64,000 nt of DNA from Rhea pennata (lineage: Eukaryota; Chordata; Aves; Rheiformes; Rheidae): contig NC_084665.1 of the NCBI RefSeq assembly GCF_028389875.1, positions 1,426,001 through 1,490,000 of the forward strand, in the 5' to 3' direction. Positions 11,601 through 23,200 of the stretch are shown here, in pieces (the first letter of the stretch is position 1; each line of letters opens with the position of its first letter). Position numbers and translations under genes: made by a program. The notes below the pieces were generated by a model. The model worked only from the letters and a program-made list of their open reading frames with translations, did not search any database and was not told the DNA's origin.

Positions 11601-14194
11601 TTATAAGTATCACTGCAGGAAAGCTAAATAGGACTTAACTTAAAATGATAATCAGATTAAAAAAAATCTGAAGCATGTATGTTTGTGTTTTGAAATATTT
11701 AGTGTCCAGAGGGGATATATGGAAACATTTTGCTTTTGTTGAAGTTAACAGGAGTTTTTGTTGTTTGCTTTGATTTGATCTGAGAAATATACAGAAATGT
11801 TAACTCAGCAGATCAGTCCGCAATTCACCACTTGTAGACACTAATTTGAGTAGGAAACGCTCCCAAACGTAGTTATCACTATCACAGTCTTGTAACGCCT
11901 GCGATTGGTCTGAGACCCAGATCACAAGGAATGCTGTCCTTCCAGACTTCAGTAATAATGTAGCTATTAATATGCTCCTAAAGCCTTTTTAAGTTTTTGT
12001 ATGAATTAGGATAAGTATGGATATTATTGTTTACCATAAAAATGCCCGATCGTTCTGACGCTTGCTAAGTTCTTGGCCTCACCAGCTCGCTAGAATTTGC
12101 TGCCTTTTTAATTGAGGGCAGAACTCCCTGGTTCTTGTATCTATTCCAAGAATTAAGAAGGAAGATGAAAAGATTAAGGAAAAGAAACTGTGGACACATT
12201 GCTGTGTCGTCTTGCTATTGACTTTCTCTTTGCTGGTTAATTCTGTGCAAAACTGCTGCAGTAAAGTGCCAGTCTCTCCTAGTCTACCGTTACCAAGCCT
12301 AGCCAGTGCTAGGGTCTCTTTGCAATCACAGGTATATATCTTTTATTTAATTTATATCCTATTAGGTGTCATGTAGTCACTGTACAGCACTGAAGGAGCT
12401 GCTACCAATTTTTTTTTTTTTTAATAGATCAGGGTAAGAACACAGAAACCATTAGGAACAGCTGTGAGTAGTGATCCACGAGGAAGTACTTGGATGCTTT
12501 TGCATCTTCTATTTAGCAGACCAACGGCGGGGAGCTGCCGCACGGCGCCCTGCGCGGAGCTTTGGGCATACCTACATGAGCTGTCTGCTCGGTGCCTCGG
12601 TGCAGCTTCAAGTCTGTTTAAATTCCCTGAGAAACTGGGGAACGTGACTGAGTAAATTTGAAAGCGATTGCTAGGCAGTGCTCTAGGAGCCTGGGATGAA
12701 TTGCGAGTATTAAGCAACTCCTCCTCCCCATTTTGCAGAGCCATAAAAATCTCTGTGATTCAACTGCACTGGAAGCTGTGGGAGTGGCACTGACTAAGGG
12801 TTGAGGGCAAAAGACTTAACACTTCCACTTCCCACCTGCAGACAACAAGACCAAGGAGAAGCTTGGGCTCAGTGGAAGAGTCTCCCGCAAAGCCTTCTGG
12901 CAGCTCTTTGCTGAAGCAGCGCCGGGATGGTGTAGGCAGCGGTTGGGCCAGCTTTCCGCTGGAGCCTGCGGGGATCAGCCACAGGAGCAGCCGAGTTTCC
13001 ACATCTCCCGTCCCAGGCCAGGGGCTCCCTCCTCATCCAACCAAAGGAGTCTGAGATCCCGCGCTGAATTCTTTCCAGAATTTATTGAGCCTCCAGCTAG
13101 CAGATACAGTGGCGACCCATGTTATTTTGATGAAGGGAGACTGGCACAAGCCAGCTGTGCACAGGGCTCCAGGGGAAGCTGGCAGAAGTTAAAATTTCAT
13201 GGGGATGCCGAGTTCTCTCTCTTAATGAGCTGTTTGGCAGCCCTGGCTGTTTTAATTCTGACTTAAGCAAGAGCAGGCAGCTGGAATGCAAACAGCAGAC
13301 GTGTTCTGCTTACAAGTAAAGCTGTTAAAGGGGGTTTGCTATTAAAAAAAAGAAAGAAAGCAGTAGAAATAAGTAAAATAAAAAAAATTGTCAATAAAAA
13401 TAAGGCATAAGGCATCAGTGAAGCTAGCAAGGAACTATGTGTCCTGTGTAGAAATTAGCAACTGTTATACCAACAGGTCAGAATTGTGCATTTTCCAGGG
13501 TGGAAAAATAATTTTCGCCACTAGTCTTGAGAATGACTTTGATGGCAGGGAGTTTCTGTTGCTGTGCAGAGGGTGCTGCTTTTGCTTTTCTGACCAGGTT
13601 TGGCAGTGCTGTTTATGGTGGTTGTGGCTCTGCTGAATACAGTAGATAAGGATTGGTCATCTGAAACGTTGCCGCTTATATGATGGGTAGCTCTGGTCCA
13701 CTGAGCTGCCGGATCCACCTTTCACGCTGTGTGTTTGTCCATCTAGGTCACTGTGAACATCTGTCAGATTGGCTATGTCTTTACTGGTGCCCTAGGGAAA
13801 TCTGGAAAATCAGAGCGTGAACGCTGCTCCTCACATTGATTTGTTCCCCCGTCCATTGGGAGAGAGAGCCCAGCTGCCTTTAAAGCCTCTGGGAACAAGG
13901 CAGCTGTAGCTTTGCGTGCATCCCTGAGGGTCTCAGGAAGGAAAAGCAGCTACAGAAGTCCCAGGAGCATTGGGGAGGGGGAAATGGGAGCTCCCAAAAG
14001 AGTCGAACATCTTGGAATTGCATGCCAGAGATGTACAGAGTAAGTGCTTTGTATGAAGGAAAAGCACTGTAAGAGGAGGAGTGTGCAAAGGTATGTTTGT
14101 GTGGGAAAGAGGGGCATGAAGTGGGGAGCCAAAGAAAAGATGGTTGAACAAGAATAACATCCTAGTTAATCTAAATGGTGTCTGAAAGCATGAA

Positions 14195-14225
<31 letters not shown>

Positions 14226-17200
14226 GAAGAAGAAGAAGAAGAAAATGAAGTAGGCAATGCTTGTTGTTGGAAAAAGCAATGTGCCCCCTCCCTTTAGAAG
14301 TAGTCTACAATCAAAAAAAAAAGAAAGAAGAAATAGGCAAAAAAAAAGAAAGAAAAAGCAAAGATTTTAATTTGAAATTAAAGAAGCCTGCAAAGGGCAT
14401 GATGTTTAATGAAATTTTTATGAGTCACCACTAATAGGAATGCCTGCTGCTACCTTGTGTAATCACGTGTTCCAGCAGCGCCACGCTCACCATCTCTGTT
14501 CTTTCCACTGCCGGTCCCTGCGTGCGCTTTATGCATCTGCCTATTGCGAGTTCCTGCCTGCCCAACGTTGGGGGCAGTGGCCAGGCAGAAGGGTCCCTTG
14601 TCTCTTCTGACTTTGTGGGAGTTCACTACAACACAAATAATTAATGTAAGCTCTGTTGCCACAGGGACTCTGAGTGGGAGAAGAAATTAGCCTATAAAGT
14701 AAAGGTTTGCAGAGAAAAGGTTTAGCATAGGACTTTCGCTGTTGATGTGGGCCATACTTTGAAAAAGGAGAATGTTTATTTAAGAAAACCTTCAGTAGAA
14801 CAGGAACGGAAAAAAAACTAAGTTAGTGGTTACTGTGCCACGTGCACGCAGTTGCCAAACAAAGAACCTCAAGGTTGATGACAAAGCTGTATATAAGCTT
14901 GCATGATGAAATCTGAAGCTGGACAAACACAGCTTGGTTTTCATTTATAGTTTAAAGCCCATAATCTGTCCAAGTTCATAAAGATTTTGTCAAAGTTGAG
15001 CCAAACTTTAGCAGGCCTTGGTTGAGGTACAATTTCTGATGGAAACTATGTGAAAAGGGCTGATTTCCGTGCCAAACTAGACAAAAGCTACAGTTTTGAC
15101 TATTTTGGTTCAGGTTTGGAAGTTCAAGTCTAAAGTTCAAATTAAAAACAAAACACTGAGACTTCTGGCAAAAAAAAAAAAGTATTAAGTGGAGCCATAG
15201 GTTTTTTTTGACAATCTGTAGTCTGTCTTTCTTTTGTGGGTTTTTTAGCATGGACCGGATTGCCATCAATTCAAATGGAATATAGATTCTGCTTTGCTGG
15301 GTTTTTTTCTTGTTAATAAACATCTGGAAGCTTAGCTTGTGTAATAAATAGGCTGTAGTGAGTAGTTTTTGCTCTCTACTGTCTCTTTTGGGAATGGGTA
15401 TATTAATCCTGGCTGTGCTGTAGAGGAGGAAGTCAGCTGGACCTGTGTTTGCCGTTGCAGATGTGGTTCTGGAGAAGGCCATGCACAAGTGCATTCTGAA
15501 GCCGCTGAAGGGCCACATTGAAGCGATGTTGAAAGAGTTTCACACTGTGGATGGTTCTTGGAAACAGCTAAAGGAAAACCTGCAGCTGGTGCGGCAGAGG
15601 AATCCTCAGGAACTGGGTGTGCTTGTTCCAACGCCAGACTTTGTGGACGTTGAAAAGATTAAAGTCAAGTTCATGACCATGCAGAAAATGTATTCACCTG
15701 AAAAGAAAGTCATGCTGCTACTGAGAGTTTGCAAATTGATTTACACTGTTATGGAGAATAACTCAGGTATGGTGCTTCCTCTGATAGAAGCTTGCTGATA
15801 TTCCAAACCTGGGGTTATTTTTTTAGTGCAGGAGAGGAGATCACTGGACTCTGCAGAGACAGATGCCTCTTTCTCCTAGAGCTGTGTCTCTTAGCCCTTC
15901 TGAGAGGGATTCTGCCTCTCCACTTCTTTCCTGATGTCTCTCAGGCTACTGGCAGCACACCTGCAAATTGTGTGGGAAGGTTAAACAGAACTGTGATGCA
16001 GCTTCAAAAGGACAGCTGTTGGCTTTTGAAACTGGCTGTCAGAAAGCCTGTTCTGTGAGTCTTGATTTGGCACCGAGATTAAATGAGTATTATTCTGGAA
16101 GTTGTAGTAAAGGCGGTTAAATACACCCTATATTTCAATATAGTAATTGAATAGTGTGTGTATGTAATACCACAACCACAATGGCTTTGTGTAACTGGGT
16201 GGAGAAAAACAGCCTCTGATCCAGTACTTCTGGCTTCCTCTGAATATTCTCATTTGGACCTTTTCTTTAGCATTTTTGGAATGGAAGTAATGATATTGAC
16301 TTCTACACCGTAGCAAGTGTCAAAAGAATGACCTTGAAAGCTAGATAACAAAATGGAGCTGTAGATTAATGAGAGCTGCTGAGCCATCAGTGACACACCA
16401 TGAAAACACTGTGCTAGATGGCAGGAAGTCACAGGTGCAGCTGTGTTACCCGAAGTCCTATCAGACATTGCTGTTGCAGGTCACGAGCTGCGGTGAGCAA
16501 TGCAGGTGATGGGAGATTTTTTCTGCATGGCGAATATAAGCAGGTGGTTGGCAAATTGAGCACTGAATCTGCAGCTGGCCCTGGTGCTGATCAAGACACC
16601 TCCTTTCTTTTGGAATCTGAATGATTGTGGCTGAAGACCCTGAAGCACTTTTGTGAGAACTGGGTCCAAGCTCCTGCCCAGCTTTTCTCTGTGCAAACTC
16701 TTCCTGCATTTGGAAGCAAATGTAGGAATCCTGGCCCAAAGTGCTGTAGGCTCTTTCCTCTGTGCTGTACCCTGAGTAAATTGTTTCCAGTAAACAGAAG
16801 AAGAAAATATACTAAGCAGGCACTGTTGGTCAATTACTGCATTGAGGAGCTTGGGCTCTTCAGGTTGTGCTGTCTCATGAGGTTTGTAAAGCATGGCATT
16901 GAACTAGCAGCTCTTTGAGTATCTTTGTTTCATCTTGTACTCTCAGCCAGGTAATAGCGTAATACTTGGAGGGTGTCCCTTAGCTGGCCTAACTTTAGAT
17001 CGACCCGTCAATCATCGAGTTTTACCAAAGATTAACCTGGCTCTGCTCTTGGTAGTGTTAAGTGGCAGCACACCAGCTCTACAGTGAACACAGAAAATAC
17101 AACCTGTGTCTGGCCAATCTACAAAATACAATCTATATATGCAATATTTTCCATGTTAAACAGAAAGCTTAAATATAAGCAGTAGAAGCACAGCCAGATG

Positions 17201-20200
17201 TAGCTACAGCATAGTATGTGCATTAACTGTATGCTGCTCTTGCTGATGCTGCCTCTGCCACTGCTTGGAGATAATATGAGGCTTTGGTCACTGGTGTGTG
17301 TAACTGCGCTTTGTCAAGGAAAGGAGCTGAGTTTTCATGTCAAATCTTACTGGTTTTGACAAAAATCTGCATATTAGTCTTTATGTCCAGGCTTCTGTAC
17401 TGGGACTCAAACTCAGAAACTGGTGTCTGGTTGGACCTTTCCAGAAAGTGAATGTCCTTGCATGTAAAAATAAAATGTCTATTCATCTTCTCCTAGCTAG
17501 TGGTAGAAATGCAAGGGGGATTCAGGCCAGACTTTCATGACAGTCTTCTGTAAAGTGAGCCAGTGGCCATTATGCCACTGTGGACCCAGTCTTTAAATTT
17601 ACTTGCAAGTCTGCATTCATCTGCATGCGATGTATGCTTTTTGGAAGTACAGGATCAAGCTGGTGTTGGTTTCCTGTCCAGCAAATGTTGGATAATGTTC
17701 CGTTTGCCACAAACGGAAGGCTGTAGAGCAATACAATCCTGCTGGTTAATGAAGGCAGCAAATAACACTGTGCTTTGAAACTCTGAACCTAGTAAAAAAA
17801 TGTAGTTTGTATATCACTGTCTGTGTTCCCTTCACCCCAGGGAGGCTATATGGAGCTGATGACTTCTTGCCTGTGTTGACATATGTATTAGCCCAGTGTG
17901 ATATGCTAGAACTGGATACTGAAATTGAATACATGATGGAATTGCTGGATCCATCTTTGCTACACGGAGAAGGTAAATCTTCTTTTTGTTTCCCCCCCTT
18001 TTTTAATTAAAATTAAGTAAAGGATTAGGGAATGGAGATTCTCCTTGATAGCACAGTTGCTATGACCTTGTTTGATTGAAAATCTCTTGAAGGAGAGTAC
18101 TGAAGTCAGTGAGGTTAGTAGTGTAACAAGAGACTCTCCTAATTATTTCTACCTTAGAGTATGAAAAACCATGTTTTTTCTGGTGGAATATGCTTACAGA
18201 GTGTAGACTTGAGTCCTCTGAGAATCTCCTGGTGTATACTTCCTTATGAGGGAATGCCATTTTGTTCAGCCAGGAATGGAGAGGCATCATAACTTGGCAA
18301 GCAAACCCATATATCATGCAGATGCCAAATGTGTTTATCCTTCAGTGCCTGAAAATACTGTGAGTGTATTTATAGTGCCACAGCATTCAGTTCAGTTGTG
18401 TGACTCAAATGGTGCATAGGGTAGATGCTTCGTAAAAACTTCTTGGGGAATTCTGTGCTGGGGAAGTGCTTTTGAGAACACCTCCTCCTTGAAACGCTTT
18501 GCTTCTTTCCAATATTTGCTTCTTGAAAAATATTTTTATGAGCTCCAGGAATGAATTTCTTACAGCAGGCATGACTGAAGGCTGAAGTCCACAAGAGGCA
18601 GGGAAATCTACTTCTTTCTCTCTGCTTTCATGGTAATGTTTTTAGCACAGAGGTATTCTGCAAGACCTTGGTAGGCCTCAGAATCCACCACTTTGTGAGG
18701 AGGTTAAAAGGCTTTCGTGACTAAGCTCAGCTGTGAGTTTAAATATATACGTGTATATGATTCCTGTCCCTGCTATCTTTAGACTTGGAATTGCTATATC
18801 CTCTTGCTGTATCCTCCAGTATGTGCGTGAGAGGTACACCAGGATTCCTCTCCTTTGGCACTAGCCTGTTCGCTGCCTTTACATACAGAGCATCCTTTAG
18901 TGCATTGGTCAGGAATCTTCCTGTGGAAAATACTTGAGATGTCAAGCTGGAGATCATTAACATGCTTGAAAAGCAGAAACATCTACTGAACTGTTAAGTC
19001 ATGTTATTTTTAATCCCGCAAAAGGGGTCCATCTATTGGTTGGCCCTGTCTTTGGCACCAGATGCACTATATTGTGCAGGAAAAATTGTTTAGTGCTTTG
19101 GGGCTGTGCAGTTCAATTGTGATATATTTTCCAATTTGGCTCATGGCTCCTGCATGTGTTTTATATAAAGAACTTGTTGCAAAGCTAGAGGCCAAGAGGA
19201 TGCTATCTGTCATACTGAAAATACTCCTGTCAGCATAGAATGCATCTTTAAATGACAGCGTGAAAAGACTGTGCTGCTCTTAATTAGATACTTCCACTTA
19301 ACTAGGTTTACTTAAAAAATGAAGTAAAGCAGAGCATGTCTTTTCCCCAGGTTGCTGAGGGCTCTTAGCTCATGCTGAGATGCCTTTTCCTTTGTAATCT
19401 GCAGCTTCTTTTGTATGTCAGCAATTGTCTTGGCTTTATTTAATTCATTCTCCGTTCATATAGTGAAGACGAAGTAAGGAGGATTGCAGACATCACCTTC
19501 TCTACTAGTCAGACATTGTGGGGATGCCAAAAAATGGCAAAAAAACATGCAAAGTCTTCATTTAAAAGAAAAAGCAAATAAGCAGCAAAAGCAGAGTCAG
19601 ACTTCTGGCTAAGCAGTTGGATTGTGCATTCAAACTATGGCAAATGCTTTTGGGATGCTTCCTGGCTGTAAATCCTACTCACAGTTGTTACTTTGTTGCC
19701 ACTAAGTGTAGTTGTTTTTAGGTTCCTGAACCACAGGAGACTGTCCTTTATTTTGCTTAAGCCTCTATGTGTATTCCATATACATTTGAAACTTAGGAAG
19801 AAAAATTAATCACTGTTTGAAAATTGATTAGAAGAAAATTCATGTCCCAACTTCGTAAAAACATTCAGGAGTAAATGAGCATCTTACACAAGACACTTAA
19901 GTGACTAGCTATCCCCAGGACTAGTGGATTCAGTTAGATGTACTTGCACCACTTGATAATATGCAGTGCATGTAACTATTGCATGTCCCTGAGCAGCTCT
20001 GAAAACATCATCTAGTAATCAGAAGGCCTGTGAGCACACACAGGTCAGTTCACATAAAAGAAGACACTGAGCTTATCATAGCTGTGCATAAGCAGAGTCC
20101 ACGTCACCAAGATTTCCAGATGTCAGGAAGATACTTTGGCTGAATATCTGTGTTAGTCTTGGAAGTAGGAGAGCTATATGTTAATAGCAGTAACTGTTGG

Positions 20201-23200
20201 GCAATGCATCGCTTGAAGGGTGTTGCATTGTTTGTAAAAGCTGCAGGCTGAAGTATGGAGCAGTTGATGGGGTAGTGCAGAAAAGAACTGAAAAAAATGT
20301 AGTAATGAGCAGTTCTGAGCACATCACTAAATTTGCTACTGTAAATAAATTACATATCTGTACAGTAAGAGTGATTATGAATTATTAATTTTCCCTACAA
20401 GAGTCAGTAGTAGTAGTAGTAGTATCATCTCATTACTCAGTTCAGAATGCCGGTCCAGGAAAAGCAAGCTGCCTGCTATCTTTCTTTATATACAGATGTT
20501 TTGACAACAGAGTACAAGGACTTTCATTCATGCACACACACACAGATAGATAGATATAGCAAATATGTCTTTTCTTCTGGGAACAGTCAGAACATCTAGC
20601 ATCCTGTTTGTGACCGTTCTGAGAAGTCTTTCTCTTGCTGTTCTTCACAGGAGGCTATTACTTGACAAGCGCATATGGAGCACTTTCATTGATCAAGAAC
20701 TTCCAGGAAGAACAGGCTGCCCGACTGCTAAGTTCAGAAGCCAGAGATACCCTCCGGCAATGGCATAAGAGGAGGACAACTAACAGAACAATACCTTCCG
20801 TTGACGATTTTCAGGTACAGCCCAGGGCTTAAGGGAAAAAAAGCAGAGGGAGCGATTGTTTTGTTGGAAATTTCTATTTGAGAGGTGTGATTCTTTATGA
20901 TTTCCTTGGGGGCGGAAAGGAAGTGAAGCAGTGCTGAGACTATGGCTTACAAGTTCCTCCCCCCCCCCCCCCCCCGCCTTTTTTTTTATTTTTAAGTCTT
21001 TACACTTTTTAATAGAGTTCAGTTGTGACGGTTGGAAGAAAACACTGAAAAATGGAACCTCCCCCTGCCCTTCCCATGGACAAAGTGAATCATATCTTAT
21101 ATTTAGCTTCTTTGTATGCCTTACTGTTAAAAAGAACAAATCCAGATTTCCTGTGCTGTAGATCAGCACAACTCCTCTGGTAGGTGATGGTGGCATACAG
21201 CACGCAGCAGAGGAGAGAGGTGGTAGGAAAGCTGGTCTACAGTGTTGATTAAAAGCTAAGCAGACCAGAGTTCTACACTGTGAATGTCATCTTTTTTATA
21301 TATAATTTTTCCCCTCCATTTCTTACTACTCTTTCAGAGTAAGGCAGTTACTTCAACTGAAGAATAATGGTCTGGATTATTTCATCTTCTAAAATCAGAT
21401 CTGCAGGTCTTCCACATAAAATCATAGTACGCTGTTGACTGGCTGTTCGGATACATCAGTTCCTGGACTGAAGCAAGGAGGATGTTGGAATTGAGAAGCA
21501 AGGATTTATTTCTTTGTTTTTAGCTGTTTCCTGATGATATCATAGCCCAAAGTTTCCAGACTGGCTAATAACAACCATCAATTAGTTATTTCCCAAGATC
21601 TTAACCAGATCATAAAGGTGGAGGGTTGGGAGAAGACTGAAACTTTTCAGCTGAGGCTTCTTGTGCTTTATCAGTGTCCGTGCAAAGGACTACAGAGCAA
21701 CACTGAACAGGAAGGAGTTAGGTAAAGAAGCAGTCTTGCATGATGTGTCTCTCTTTAGAAAGGTAACTGATTAACAGAGATCCTAAGCTACGGCCACTGC
21801 ACAAAGCTAGTCCATCTTGCTGGGATCCATTTTATATTAGGCTTATCTGTAGTTAGAGGAAGTCTCAAGCTATCTGAATTTGGCATTCCTTACAACAAAA
21901 CGCTGCACCATTTGTAGGAAACATCATCATCTTGTATCTCCTCTGAATGATTAAATCTCAGAGGATTCTTTTGGCAAAATCTTGTATTCTGTCTCACCGT
22001 CTCTTGCTCAGCAGAGACACTTCAGCCAAGCTAACTGCACAACTGGATGCCTTGCTGGAAGGCGATGCTGTGGGCAATGGGAAAAGAACTGGTGCTGAGT
22101 GAGAATGTCCAGGGCTTCTCATTCTGTTGTCTGTTTCAAAACAGAGCCTCGAATCAGTAAGATCACCCCTCGCCAGGCTACGCTTGGCACAAATTCGTGC
22201 AGTTTGCTACCTGCTCAGACTGCCAGTTTTCAATTTAATTTCTCGGCAGTCTGCAGTCTTGAAATAAAGTACCTGCGGTATGGACACATAAGTAACAACT
22301 TCAGAACAACTAATCCTTCTCAGGTTGGACCAGGATGTGCTCACTTTATTTCTGTGGTGCAGTCTCACAGCCTTTTCAACTTTTGGACCCTCGAAGGCCC
22401 AGGCCCTCCCCCTCCCTACCTCCCTCAAGAGGATGGAAAAACAGAAATCCCATATGTTGATGATTATTAAATAGAACTTTTTGATACTGCATAAATGAAT
22501 TTGATACTTATTATATGAGTAACAGGCATTTGTGTAACCTTCAACCTCTTCTTCAAGCAATCCTGTCTGCTTAAAAGTGTGTATGTTTAAAGAACAACAT
22601 CCTTTGTGTGTTATCTACATTAGAAATTAAAGCTGTGGTGCATCTTGCCTTTTTTAGGGCTGCTCACTTATTAGATCCTTAGGCTGGATAACAGCCTAAA
22701 TGGATTAGTTTTATTCAGTCAACTTCAGTCCCAATGGTTTAAATTTTGCTGTGGAGCTTCAGTGTTTCAGTCTGCAAAAGCCATGCAGGAATGTTTGTTT
22801 AAAAAAAAAAAAAAAAAAAAAAAGTGTTTATTTAAAAAAAAAAAAAGACTTAAATAATAAGTCATATGAACATTCCTCTTGGTCTTAGTTTTTAATAACT
22901 TATATGGAATATACTTTTTTTTACCATAGTGATTTGGCTTGCTTAATTTATTCTGCATACAGTCATAGGTACCAACTTACTCAATAAGCAGTTACTTCTC
23001 ACTGTCATCCTCTTATGCTTTTCACTTCCTTTAATTTCACCGCTTTTCATAGTCTTTAATTCCAGATAAACTTCTCCTAATGAAGCATCACATCAGATTG
23101 CCTTATTCATATGTCCAAAATGCGACTTTGCCTTTTACTTTACATTTCAAATGCTTTTTGGAAGGTAGAACTGTGCCTTTTAAGGTATATTTAGCATTTA

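Larger units (their letters stand above)
6939..15460 (+). other. RIN2: RIN2 large intron
   Basis: An 8.5-kb intron. It holds a CR1-like reverse transcriptase fossil (about 9960-10380, minus), an A-run followed by AGA repeats (14198-14244) and A-rich tracts to about 14360. A GC-richer stretch (about 12840-13266) has an open frame placed behind an acceptor-like site in the correct phase. Nothing else was recognised. Confidence 0.65.

Noticed and set aside
22099-22470. 123-codon frame ending in a proline-rich and acidic tail, behind an AAAACAG acceptor-like site
   Set aside because: No similarity to RIN2 or any family I know, the acceptor lacks a pyrimidine tract, and composition equals the intron.
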